44,816 nt of DNA, taken from positions 1 through 44,816 of the forward strand of contig CAZNNL010000013.1 in assembly GCA_964574395.1 (NCBI GenBank). Direction: 5' to 3'. The DNA is from JAXGQD01 sp964574395 (GTDB taxonomy: Bacteria; Bacillota; Clostridia; Saccharofermentanales; Fastidiosipilaceae). Numbering within the stretch: position 1 is the first letter of the stretch; the number at the start of each line of letters is the position of its first letter. A program made the position numbers and the translations under genes. Under the pieces are notes generated by a model. That model was not told the origin of the DNA, did no database searches, and saw only the letters and a program-made list of their open reading frames with translations. This document shows positions 8,558 to 16,894 of this stretch, in pieces.

Positions 8558-9886
8558 TTACAGACTCAAATATTTTTCCACATCTTCTCTGGCACGTGCA
8601 ACAATAGCAGCTTTACGCTCTGCCTTCTTTACTTTTCCGCCTAGCTCAGGGACTAAACCAAAGTTAGCGTTCATTGGCTGGAAGTCATCCGCATCGGCTT
8701 CTGCAATATAGTGTTGTAAAGCACCCATGATGCTGGTTCTAGGCAGGACAAAGTTTGACGTCAACCCATTGAACATCAAGGCGGCATTGCGCGCTGCAAT
8801 CAAACCAGAGGCGGTTGATTCTACATAGCCTTCTACACCAGTTATTTGTCCTGCGAAAAACAGTGTTGGATGAGCTAGCATGGAAAAGCTAGGTGATAGA
8901 AGTCCGGGAGACTTGATAAAGCTGTTTCGGTGCATGACGCCATAGCGAGCGAATTCGGCGACGGCCAAACCGGGTATCATACGGAAGACGCGTTTCTGTT
9001 CTGGGAATTTAAGCCGCGTCTGAAAACCAACAATGTTGTACAAACTAGCGGCGGCGTTGTCTTGGCGCAGTTGGACCACTGCGTAGGGGCGCTTGCCGGT
9101 TCTGGGATCACGTAAACCGACAGGTTTCATCATACCGTAGCGAATGGAGTCTTGGCCTCGTTTTGCCAAAACCTCTATAGGCATGCAACCTTCAAATACT
9201 TTGTCGAAATCTTTAACATCAGCAAGTTCGGCATGAACGAGCGCATCGTAGAATGCGAGGTATTCATCCTGATTCATAGGGCAGTTTAGGTAATCAGCAC
9301 TACCCTTATCATAGCGGGATTGGCGAAAAGCGATGGTGTAATCTATTGAATCGGCCTCTACCAAAGGAGCGGCGGCATCGAAAAAGTGCAAAGAATCACG
9401 TCCTAAGAATTGTAGGATATCGGCGTAGAACGCGTCAGATGTTAGAGGACCGGTCGCCACGATACACAATTGTTTATCATCGAAAACTTCAGAGAGCGAA
9501 TCAACGCGCTTTTCAACAACTTCAATTAAAGGGTTGTTTCTAACACGCGCACTAACTTCTGCACTAAACAAATCACGGTCAACAGCCAATGCGCCACCAG
9601 CTGGCACAGCAGTCAGGTCAGCGGCGCTAATAATCAAAGAATCAAAACGCCTAAGTTCCTCTTTTAGTAAACCTACGGCATTTTCAGCTTGGTTCGACCT
9701 TAAAGAATTACTACACACAAGCTCGGCAAAATTAACACTCTGATGCGCCGGACTCATCTGTGTAGGCTTCATTTCATAGAGCCTGACCGGAATACCTTGT
9801 TTAGCTAATTGATAAGCTGCCTCGGAACCAGCGAGACCTGCCCCAATTACATTGACAAATTTTTTCTCAATTATCCCAACGTTCAC
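8558..9886 (-). CDS. trmFO: methylenetetrahydrofolate--tRNA-(uracil-5-)-methyltransferase
   Basis: Folate- and FAD-dependent enzyme that makes ribothymidine at U54 of tRNA. 442 aa. The FAD-binding Rossmann motif VNVIGAGLAGSEAAYQLA is at the N-terminus. Other family features are RLYEMKPTQMSPAHQS, FAELVCSNSLRSNQAENAVGLLKEE, the C-terminal FFAGQITGVEGYVESTASG, and FQPMNANFGLVPELGGK. The start is a GTG that overlaps the topA stop by 4 nt (GTGA), so translation is coupled. The dprA-topA-trmFO order matches that of Bacillus and relatives. Confidence 0.96.
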   Translation of the reverse strand: MNVGIIEKKFVNVIGAGLAGSEAAYQLAKQGIPVRLYEMKPTQMSPAHQSVNFAELVCSNSLRSNQAENAVGLLKEELRRFDSLIISAADLTAVPAGGALAVDRDLFSAEVSARVRNNPLIEVVEKRVDSLSEVFDDKQLCIVATGPLTSDAFYADILQFLGRDSLHFFDAAAPLVEADSIDYTIAFRQSRYDKGSADYLNCPMNQDEYLAFYDALVHAELADVKDFDKVFEGCMPIEVLAKRGQDSIRYGMMKPVGLRDPRTGKRPYAVVQLRQDNAAASLYNIVGFQTRLKFPEQKRVFRMIPGLAVAEFARYGVMHRNSFIKSPGLLSPSFSMLAHPTLFFAGQITGVEGYVESTASGLIAARNAALMFNGLTSNFVLPRTSIMGALQHYIAEADADDFQPMNANFGLVPELGGKVKKAERKAAIVARAREDVEKYLSL

Positions 9887-12081
9887 GCTGACGGCTCCGC
9901 TGGTGTTTCGTCTGAATCGGCTACTTCATCATTCTTAGTTTTTTTAGCAGGCTTTTTGCGTTCGTTGGTTACGCAATCCTCATTTGAGCATTTGGGAAAA
10001 GTACGCCCTCTGAAGCGTTTAAGAACCATGTATGAGCCACATATTTCACAGTTCTGTCCATCAATCGGCAAGTCCCAAGATATAAACTTGCAATCTGGAT
10101 CTGCGGCATCTTTAGCACAGAGATAAAAGATGCTACCTCTTTTTGATTTTCTGGTAACTACATCAGCGCCACAAAGTGGGCAATGCGCCCCTGCTTTTTC
10201 AACTATATTGCGTGTATATTTGCAATCCGGAAAATTCGTACAAGCTATAAATCTTCCAAATCTTCCTTCTTTGATAATCAGTTCACCATCCTCACAGTCA
10301 GGGCACTTCTCTCCCGTTTTTTCGATAGGCATCTGAATGCGCTCAACTTTATCTTGCGCCTCCTCGATTAGTTTGTGAAACGGATCGTAAAACTCTCTTA
10401 CAACATCCGTCCAAACAGCATCACCTTGTTCAACATGATCGAGTTTGTCTTCCATCGTGGCCGTAAACTTGACGTTGATAAAGCCATCAAAATTTTCTCG
10501 CAAAAGCTGTGTCGTAATGAAACCTAACTTTGTAGGCACGAGTTGTCTCTTTTCTTTCTGAGCATAATCGCGCGCTAAGATCGTTGAAATTGTAGGTGCA
10601 TACGTCGAAGGTCTACCAATACCTTCTTCCTCCATAGCTTTGATGAGCGATGCTTCTGTATAGCGTGGCGGAGGTAGAGTGAATTTTTGCTCAGGTAGCA
10701 ACTGATCCAGAGTGACCTGTTCATTTTCGCTTAGTGGTGGGATGCTTTGTTTTTTCTCAGCCGTTTCTTCTTTGCTGCTCTTTTCTTCACTATCTAATTC
10801 AATATCTGCATAGGCAGCCAAAAAACCAGCGAAAACAACCGTTTCGCCATGCGTGCGAAATATTTGTGTAGCCGCTTGACAATCAACAACCAGAGTATCG
10901 ATGACTGCTGCAGCCATCTGAGATGCAAGGAAGCGCTCCCAGATCAGTTTATAAAGCTTATATTGATCTGTTGAGAGTGCGCTTCTTAATTTTTCCGGAC
11001 CATATTCGAAATGAGCCGGCCTTATGGCTTCATGCGCATCTTGCGAAGCATTTTTGTTTTTATAAATACGCGGGCTGTTTGGCAAAAACTTCTCACCATA
11101 ACGACTACTGATTAAATCTCTGGCCGCAGCTTGTGCATCAGCAGAAATACGCATTGAGTCAGTACGAATATATGTGACCAAGGCCGTGGGACCAACCCCA
11201 GGTACATCGACACCTTCGTACAACTGTTGTGCAATGCTCATAGTGCGTTTCGAAGTATAGCCTAAACGACGTGCAGCCTCTTGCTGCAAAGTACTCGTTG
11301 TAAATGGAGCATAAGGTTGACGCTTCTTCTGTCCTTTTTTAATCGTGCGAATATGCCACTTGGCATCCTTAACTTCATCAATGACAGCATCAGTCATTTC
11401 TTTATTTAGCAATTTTACTTTTTCAAGTTTGTCTTTTTGATTGATTTTACCATGGTAAAAAGCCTTAAAGCTTTCTTTTTTATCTGTATTTAGTAAGACA
11501 ACAAGGTTCCAGTATTCTTCAGGTTTAAATGCATTTATAGCTTCTTCCCGTTCAACTAACATGCGCGTGGCAACGGATTGAACGCGACCTGCCGAAAGAC
11601 CTTTACGAATTTTTTTCCATAGTAAGGGACTTAATTCATATCCTACGAGGCGATCCAAAACACGTCTGGCTTGTTGTGCATTTACTAAATCCATATCAAT
11701 GGAGCGTGGTTCGCTAACGGCTGCCTTTACGGCTTTCTCGGTAATTTCATTGAAACTAATGCGCGCTTTATCTTCAGGGTCAACTTTTAAAACCTTCGCA
11801 ATATGCCAAGCAATAGCTTCTCCTTCGCGGTCCGGGTCCGTTGCAATCAAAATAGAGTCCGCATCTTCTGCGTACGCTTTTAGTTCACGAATAACTTTAT
11901 CTTTACCCTTCATATTAATGTAACGAGGCGCAAAATCATTTTTGACATCTACACCCAAAGAGCTGGAAGGCAAATCGCGAATATGACCCACGGAAGCAGT
12001 GATTTTATAGTCGTTACCAAGATAACGCCCTATTGTTTTTGCTTTGGCAGGTGACTCTACTATGACCAGTTTTTTTCCCAT
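9883..12081 (-). CDS. topA: DNA topoisomerase I (type IA)
   Basis: Relaxes negatively supercoiled DNA. 732 aa. N-terminal Toprim domain (KKLVIVESPAKAKTIGRYLG, acidic motif IATDPDREGEAIAWHIA), then the core with catalytic Tyr304 in VTYIRTDSMRIS. The later motif EEGIGRPSTYAPTISTI is also typical. Three C-terminal four-cysteine zinc-ribbon repeats begin at CPDCEDGELIIKEGRFGRFI, CPLCGADVV and CEICGSYMVLKRFRGR, followed by a Lys-rich and acidic tail. The ATG at 12081 is preceded by GGAG at a short 5-base spacing. It ends with TGA, showing that UGA is a stop in this genome. Confidence 0.97.
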   Translation of the reverse strand: MGKKLVIVESPAKAKTIGRYLGNDYKITASVGHIRDLPSSSLGVDVKNDFAPRYINMKGKDKVIRELKAYAEDADSILIATDPDREGEAIAWHIAKVLKVDPEDKARISFNEITEKAVKAAVSEPRSIDMDLVNAQQARRVLDRLVGYELSPLLWKKIRKGLSAGRVQSVATRMLVEREEAINAFKPEEYWNLVVLLNTDKKESFKAFYHGKINQKDKLEKVKLLNKEMTDAVIDEVKDAKWHIRTIKKGQKKRQPYAPFTTSTLQQEAARRLGYTSKRTMSIAQQLYEGVDVPGVGPTALVTYIRTDSMRISADAQAAARDLISSRYGEKFLPNSPRIYKNKNASQDAHEAIRPAHFEYGPEKLRSALSTDQYKLYKLIWERFLASQMAAAVIDTLVVDCQAATQIFRTHGETVVFAGFLAAYADIELDSEEKSSKEETAEKKQSIPPLSENEQVTLDQLLPEQKFTLPPPRYTEASLIKAMEEEGIGRPSTYAPTISTILARDYAQKEKRQLVPTKLGFITTQLLRENFDGFINVKFTATMEDKLDHVEQGDAVWTDVVREFYDPFHKLIEEAQDKVERIQMPIEKTGEKCPDCEDGELIIKEGRFGRFIACTNFPDCKYTRNIVEKAGAHCPLCGADVVTRKSKRGSIFYLCAKDAADPDCKFISWDLPIDGQNCEICGSYMVLKRFRGRTFPKCSNEDCVTNERKKPAKKTKNDEVADSDETPAEPSA

Positions 12082-12167
12082 GATATCTCCATTCAGTTGG
12101 TGCAGACCTGTCTACACCCTTCATCTTTAGCGAAACAAGCTATATATATCCTATTTCAATGGTCCTG

Positions 12168-13358
12168 TCAAAACGCTAACTGCTCCGAAGCCAACACATA
12201 AACAGCTCCGGTAAAGTTAATTAGGTCCATTTCTTGCAGTGTTGTTAGTGACTTAAATACATCATTAATGGGTATTCCAAGCTGTAAAGATAGTTCTTCT
12301 GCTGAGGTTGGAGAACTTGCTAATGTTTTGACAATAGTTTCTAACTGCACTTTGTCTGGAGCATTATTCACTTCAAAACTTTTACTGTGTTTAAATACAT
12401 TCTGTCTCAAACTTAAATTTGGTACGATTCCTTCTACTTTCATACGCTCGATGAATTCTTGTATGTCATGTAATACAAATGCCCCATGGTTAATGAGCGC
12501 GTTTACCCCTTTGCTCTGCGGACTGAAAATTGGACCGGGAACTGCCCAGACATCCCGCCCTTGTGCCAATGCCTGCTCAACAGTAATTTGTGTTCCGGAC
12601 CGCTGCGAAGATTCAATCACAACCGTAACTTTGCTCATACCGCTCATAATCCGGTTACGCATTGGAAAAAACTGACGATAAAGTGGACTTCCTGGGGCAT
12701 GTTCACTTATGGCAAAACCATCCTTACAAATTGCATTAAAAAGTCCAATATGCATGCGTGGGTAAACTTGATCGAGTGAAGATGCTAAGACTGCTATTAC
12801 TCTAGCGGAATTTTCCAGGGCTATCCTTTGTGCACAGCTATCTATACCGTAGGCTAAACCAGATACAATAATTACATTTCTTTTGGCTAGCTCAGTCGCT
12901 ATACTTTTAGTCACCTGTATACCGTAATCACTAGGCTTTCTTGTGCCAATCACTGTTAAGCAGTTATCTTGCCATGCACTTGTGTTACGCAAATAATCTC
13001 CTTTGACAAACAAAATTGCAGGCGCTGCATTAATTTCACTCAATAGTTGTGGAAAGATAGCGTCAGTTAAAATACAACAATACATGCCAGAATCGAATGC
13101 TCTTCGGTACTTTCCAGTGATTTCTTCTTCGCGTATTTCTTCTTGAATATAGTCGTAGAGTTCGCGTTTATAATCCTTTGAGCGTGTTAATCGCTTAAGC
13201 TCATCGTATAGCGTGTTTAAACTGGTGTTGTGCTGCTCTAGCCTGAAGTGTGAAAAGAAACTCACCACTTGTTTAGCACTAATAAGATGCTTGACTAAAG
13301 ACTTGGCCAAAATACACGCGCCAACAAATTTTTGTAATTCTTTCTCATTTCTTCCCAT
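12168..13358 (-). CDS. dprA: DNA processing protein DprA (Smf)
   Basis: Binds incoming single-stranded DNA and loads RecA during natural transformation. 396 aa. An N-terminal helical region is followed by the Rossmann-like core: LTVIGTRKPSDYGIQVT, VIIVSGLAYGIDSCAQRIAL, VIAVLASSLDQVYP, SEHAPGSPLYRQFFPMRNRI, and VTVVIESSQRSGTQITVEQAL with GRDVWAVPGP. A C-terminal winged-helix domain starts near residue 335. The ribosome binding site GAGG is only 4 bases from the ATG. It lies 30 bases downstream of comM and 86 upstream of topA, so comM-dprA-topA-trmFO is probably one operon. It ends with TGA. Confidence 0.95.
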   Translation of the reverse strand: MGRNEKELQKFVGACILAKSLVKHLISAKQVVSFFSHFRLEQHNTSLNTLYDELKRLTRSKDYKRELYDYIQEEIREEEITGKYRRAFDSGMYCCILTDAIFPQLLSEINAAPAILFVKGDYLRNTSAWQDNCLTVIGTRKPSDYGIQVTKSIATELAKRNVIIVSGLAYGIDSCAQRIALENSARVIAVLASSLDQVYPRMHIGLFNAICKDGFAISEHAPGSPLYRQFFPMRNRIMSGMSKVTVVIESSQRSGTQITVEQALAQGRDVWAVPGPIFSPQSKGVNALINHGAFVLHDIQEFIERMKVEGIVPNLSLRQNVFKHSKSFEVNNAPDKVQLETIVKTLASSPTSAEELSLQLGIPINDVFKSLTTLQEMDLINFTGAVYVLASEQLAF

Positions 13359-13388
13359 ACTGCCTCTTTTCTTTCTTTACTAAACAAA

Positions 13389-14972
13389 CTACAAATCCTG
13401 AAAATCACTGATAACATATTGCGAAGCTTCCAGAACATGATGCTTCTCAACGTACTTAGATAATTCAAGATCAGCTATCGTTCGCGCGATATTAATTAAT
13501 GTGCGGAATTGTCGTAGTGAAAGTTTTTTCTTATTTTCTATGGATTGGGCAAAATTGAAAACTTCTAACTTCATATTGTCTCCGTTTTCTATAATGCCTT
13601 CATTTCGATCAAAATAGACCGATTTAGCTAAGCTTAAATTCTTCTTTAATTCATCAATGTCGAGTTCTTCTGACATGCTAATACTATTTTTTTGATCCTC
13701 TTGTGTCGGTGCACGAAGTATCAGCCAAAGGTCAAATCTTTCTCTAAATGCTGCGTGTAATTTGCCCAAGCGACGCTGTACATCACCCATAGAACAGCGA
13801 CATGAGCCATCTTTTTCAAAATACCGCCCGCAAGGACAAGGGTTGCCAGCAGCTAGTAAAAGTCGTTCATTAAATAAATTTGGATTATCATATCTATATT
13901 TACGACCTATAGAATTTTCATTAGAAATTATACGATCCTTATCAATCAATTCTTGAAACAAGGCTAATTGAGATGCAGGCATACTGCTTACTTCTTCTAA
14001 AAAGCACACACCAAAGCGCGCTAGTTGCCATTCACCTATGCCATTTTCTTTTGAACCAAGTATTTTTGCCCTACTCTGACCAGGGTGAATAACTCGAAAT
14101 GGTGGGCGTTTGCCTTGCTCTAAAAACACATCCTCCAGCCCAGCAAGACTGTAGTGTACCAACAATGCACGCCAAGCATCTTCATCCAAGTCTGGTAATA
14201 AGTTTGGCAAAAACCGCAACAACTCCGATTTCCCTGAACCAGCCGAACCAAGAATACACAACGAATGTCTGCCATGCGCTGCAATTTGCAAAGCTCTAAC
14301 TGCGATATGTTGTCCTTTTAATTTAGCTAAATGCTTTTTAGAATCAATATGATTATGATCAGGAATGCCATCTATACATTCGACACTAACAGCTTGTGTT
14401 TTTTTCAAATCACGCAAATTATCTACTGGATAGAGCGCTGTTGGAAAAACAAGGAGCGTATTCGAGTAAGACATAGTAGTCAATATTTTAGTCGATTTTG
14501 TGGCTAGTACAGCCAGGAGAGCTGCCAAGTGGGGGTATGCTTCAACGTCTCCATTAAGACTTAGCGCACCTAAGGCAGAATACTCTTCCAAGCCCTTTAC
14601 TTGTCCTGTTGCTTTTAGAATCCCTATAGCTATAGGGAAATCAAACTGTTCCTGATAATTTAGCCTCATGCTGTTTCCTAGAGAAACCGTCACGCGCTTC
14701 CCTGGCATCTTATAGCCAGCATTCTTTAAGGCTGCGGAAATACGTAATTTTGCATCCGCGCTAGCCGTGCCCTGAAATCCTAAAAATTCTAATCTAGGGA
14801 TGCCTGGCAAAAGGCTCACCTCAATGTCTACACTTACAATGTCTGATTTATCTACAATCGCAGTAAGTACCCTTACAAATTGAACCTCTCTGACAGCGTG
14901 GTCTTTGGGTTCGTCTAAGTGAATGTTGCTACGCAATTGGATAAGTTTTTCACTGGCTTTGTTTGCTTTCAT
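13389..14972 (-). CDS. comM: YifB/ComM-family Mg-chelatase-like AAA+ ATPase
   Basis: AAA+ protein of the ComM/YifB family; in other bacteria ComM is a helicase that promotes branch migration during integration of transformed DNA. 527 aa from the ATG at 14972, chosen because GAGG lies 8 bases upstream; a reading from 15047 adds a hydrophobic leader not seen in the family. The N-terminal ChlI domain includes VSVDIEVSLLPGIPRLEFLG and the MPGKRVTVSLGNSMRL region. Walker A is CILGSAGSGKSELL, Walker B CFLEEVSSM, and the signature LLAAGNPCPCGRYF precedes more cysteines (SCRCS). The C-terminal domain follows. It is the first gene of the comM-dprA-topA-trmFO group and divergent from ychF. In the absence of other competence genes here, a transformation role is inferred. 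Confidence 0.9.
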   Translation of the reverse strand: MKANKASEKLIQLRSNIHLDEPKDHAVREVQFVRVLTAIVDKSDIVSVDIEVSLLPGIPRLEFLGFQGTASADAKLRISAALKNAGYKMPGKRVTVSLGNSMRLNYQEQFDFPIAIGILKATGQVKGLEEYSALGALSLNGDVEAYPHLAALLAVLATKSTKILTTMSYSNTLLVFPTALYPVDNLRDLKKTQAVSVECIDGIPDHNHIDSKKHLAKLKGQHIAVRALQIAAHGRHSLCILGSAGSGKSELLRFLPNLLPDLDEDAWRALLVHYSLAGLEDVFLEQGKRPPFRVIHPGQSRAKILGSKENGIGEWQLARFGVCFLEEVSSMPASQLALFQELIDKDRIISNENSIGRKYRYDNPNLFNERLLLAAGNPCPCGRYFEKDGSCRCSMGDVQRRLGKLHAAFRERFDLWLILRAPTQEDQKNSISMSEELDIDELKKNLSLAKSVYFDRNEGIIENGDNMKLEVFNFAQSIENKKKLSLRQFRTLINIARTIADLELSKYVEKHHVLEASQYVISDFQDL

Positions 14973-15122
14973 GTGTTGATCCTCGACTTCGTTTTGCCAA
15001 TAGCATAAGACCAAAAACACAAGCAAAGTGAGACTATTGTTCGACAATTTTTCTCAAAATTTCCTTTTATTTCGCAAAAGATGTAGAATCTTTAAGATTA
15101 CTGTTCAAGCGGAGGCAAAATA

Positions 15123-16214
15123 ATGCAACTTGGTATCGTCGGTCTTCCCAATGTTGGGAAAAGCACACTGTTCAACGCAATCACACAAGCGGGGGCTGAA
15201 GCCGCTAATTATCCTTACTGTACAATCGAGCCTAATGTTGGCGTGGTTGCAGTTCCGGATGAGCGTCTCGACCATTTAGCCGAGATGTACAAGCCCGAAA
15301 AATATAGCCCAGCTATCGTGGAGTTTGTCGATATCGCAGGTCTGATTGCAGGCGCCAGTAAAGGCGAAGGTTTGGGCAATAAATTCCTTGCGAACATTCG
15401 TGAAGTTGACGCCATTCTTCATGTGGTCCGTTGTTTTGAAGATACGCAAGTCATTCATGTTGCTAATACGACTGATGCCGCACGTGACATTGAAACTGTT
15501 AATCTCGAACTGATTTTTTCTGATATGGAGTATTTGGAAAGACGACGTGAAAAGCTTGTCAAACAAGTCAAAGGTGACAAGAGTCTTCAAGCAGAAATTG
15601 ACTTAGTAGATAGATATCTAGAAGTTCTGGGAGAAGGCAAATCGGCTCGGACCTTGGTATTAGACGATGCGGAACGCGAAATCGCACACGACTTGACTTT
15701 GCTCTCGGCTAAGCCAGTTTTATACGTTGCAAACGTCTCGGAAGATGAAGCCGCTTCTGCCGAAGACAATCCGCATTATCAAGCAGTAAAGCGTATTGCT
15801 CAAGATGAATCTGCCGAGGTCTTATCTATAAGCGCCAAAATTGAAGAAGAAATTGCTGCATTAGATGCTGATGAAAAGCTGATGTTTCTTGATGAATTAG
15901 GTCTTAAACAGTCTGGCTTAGATCGCATTATCTTGGCTGGCTATAAACTTTTAGGGCTCATTTCGTATCTCACTGCTGGTCCCAAAGAGGTCCGCGCCTG
16001 GACAATAACGAAAGGCACTAAAGCACCTCAAGCTGCTGGCAAAATCCACACAGACTTCGAAAAAGGCTTTATCCGCGCCGAAGTTGTCGCCTATACCGAC
16101 CTCATGAACTCAGGTTCTATGGCTGCTGCCAAAGAAAAAGGTCTAGTCCGTTCTGAAGGCAAGGAATACGTATTTCAAGACGGTGATGTGGTCCTATTTA
16201 GATTTAACGTTTAG
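15123..16214 (+). CDS. ychF: redox-regulated/ribosome-associated ATPase YchF (OLA1 family)
   Basis: Obg-related nucleotidase that binds ribosomes and prefers ATP in characterised homologues. 363 aa, typical. Motifs: G1 GIVGLPNVGKSTLFNAIT, switch region NYPYCTIEPNVGVVAVPDERL, G3 VDIAGLIAGASKGEGLGNKF, and G4 region LYVANVSED in place of the canonical NKxD. The C-terminal TGS domain begins near TAGPKEVRAWTITKGTKAPQ. The start at 15123 has GGAGG seven bases upstream (15111-15115). It converges on coaE, with 17 bases between the stop codons and no clear hairpin. Confidence 0.97.
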   Translation: MQLGIVGLPNVGKSTLFNAITQAGAEAANYPYCTIEPNVGVVAVPDERLDHLAEMYKPEKYSPAIVEFVDIAGLIAGASKGEGLGNKFLANIREVDAILHVVRCFEDTQVIHVANTTDAARDIETVNLELIFSDMEYLERRREKLVKQVKGDKSLQAEIDLVDRYLEVLGEGKSARTLVLDDAEREIAHDLTLLSAKPVLYVANVSEDEAASAEDNPHYQAVKRIAQDESAEVLSISAKIEEEIAALDADEKLMFLDELGLKQSGLDRIILAGYKLLGLISYLTAGPKEVRAWTITKGTKAPQAAGKIHTDFEKGFIRAEVVAYTDLMNSGSMAAAKEKGLVRSEGKEYVFQDGDVVLFRFNV

Positions 16215-16231
16215 ATTTTTTTATTACGCTG

Positions 16232-16840
16232 CTAAATACGTATGCCGCGACTGACCAGTTCACGTTCGCAGAACTCTGTTAACTTCTCGTATAGTGCATC
16301 AACGTCCTCATTGTTTTCGATGACTTCGTTGGCTAGAGAAGCATATTCTTCTCTGGTCATTTGCATAGCTATGCGGCGTTTAGCTTCTTCTTCCCGCATT
16401 CCTCTCGTCATAAGGCGCTCCAAGCGTTGCTTTTCATCCGTCCAGATGACGATGACGTAATCGCATTGATCTAAGAAGCCTTCTTTGACCGGTATGGGAA
16501 CGTCTAGGACACAAATTTTATCTTTACGCTTTTTAGCTTTTTTAATTTCTTCAGCCATTTCTGCCAAGACATGGTGGTGAACGATACTAGACAAGCTATC
16601 GAGGCGTTTTTTATCACTAAACACAATACGTGCCACTTCGGACCTATCCATGTTCCCTGCTTCGTCAAGAATATCTTCACCGAATAGTCCAACCACTTCG
16701 TCCAAAGCTTTGCCGCCAAACTGTGTGACATCAAATGACAATTGGTCTGCGTCGATGACTGTCAGACCCTTTTTTTTGAAGTAATGTGCTGCAGTTGATT
16801 TACCACAGCCAATCCCACCCGTTATACCAATTACAAACAT
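16232..16840 (-). CDS. coaE: dephospho-CoA kinase
   Basis: Phosphorylates dephospho-CoA, the last step of coenzyme A synthesis. 202 aa. P-loop GITGGIGCGKSTAAHYF, then VIDADQLSFDVTQFGG, and the lid and substrate regions VLDVPIPVKEGF and RLERLMTRGMREEEAKRRIAMQ. Ribosome binding site GAGGG is close to the ATG. It is the last gene of the rluA-family, polA, coaE group, 54 bases after polA; polA-coaE linkage is common in Firmicutes, where fpg often lies between them but is absent here. Confidence 0.96.
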   Translation of the reverse strand: MFVIGITGGIGCGKSTAAHYFKKKGLTVIDADQLSFDVTQFGGKALDEVVGLFGEDILDEAGNMDRSEVARIVFSDKKRLDSLSSIVHHHVLAEMAEEIKKAKKRKDKICVLDVPIPVKEGFLDQCDYVIVIWTDEKQRLERLMTRGMREEEAKRRIAMQMTREEYASLANEVIENNEDVDALYEKLTEFCERELVSRGIRI

Positions 16841-16894
16841 TTTTCCCTCGCTTAATAGATGGCAATAAACAGAAAAGCTGCCAACTATCCCTGC

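Noticed and set aside
15039..15053. 15-base identity between 15039-15053 and 31632-31646
   Set aside because: One shared 15-mer of AT-rich sequence is expected by chance in a window of this size, and nothing around the two sites matches.
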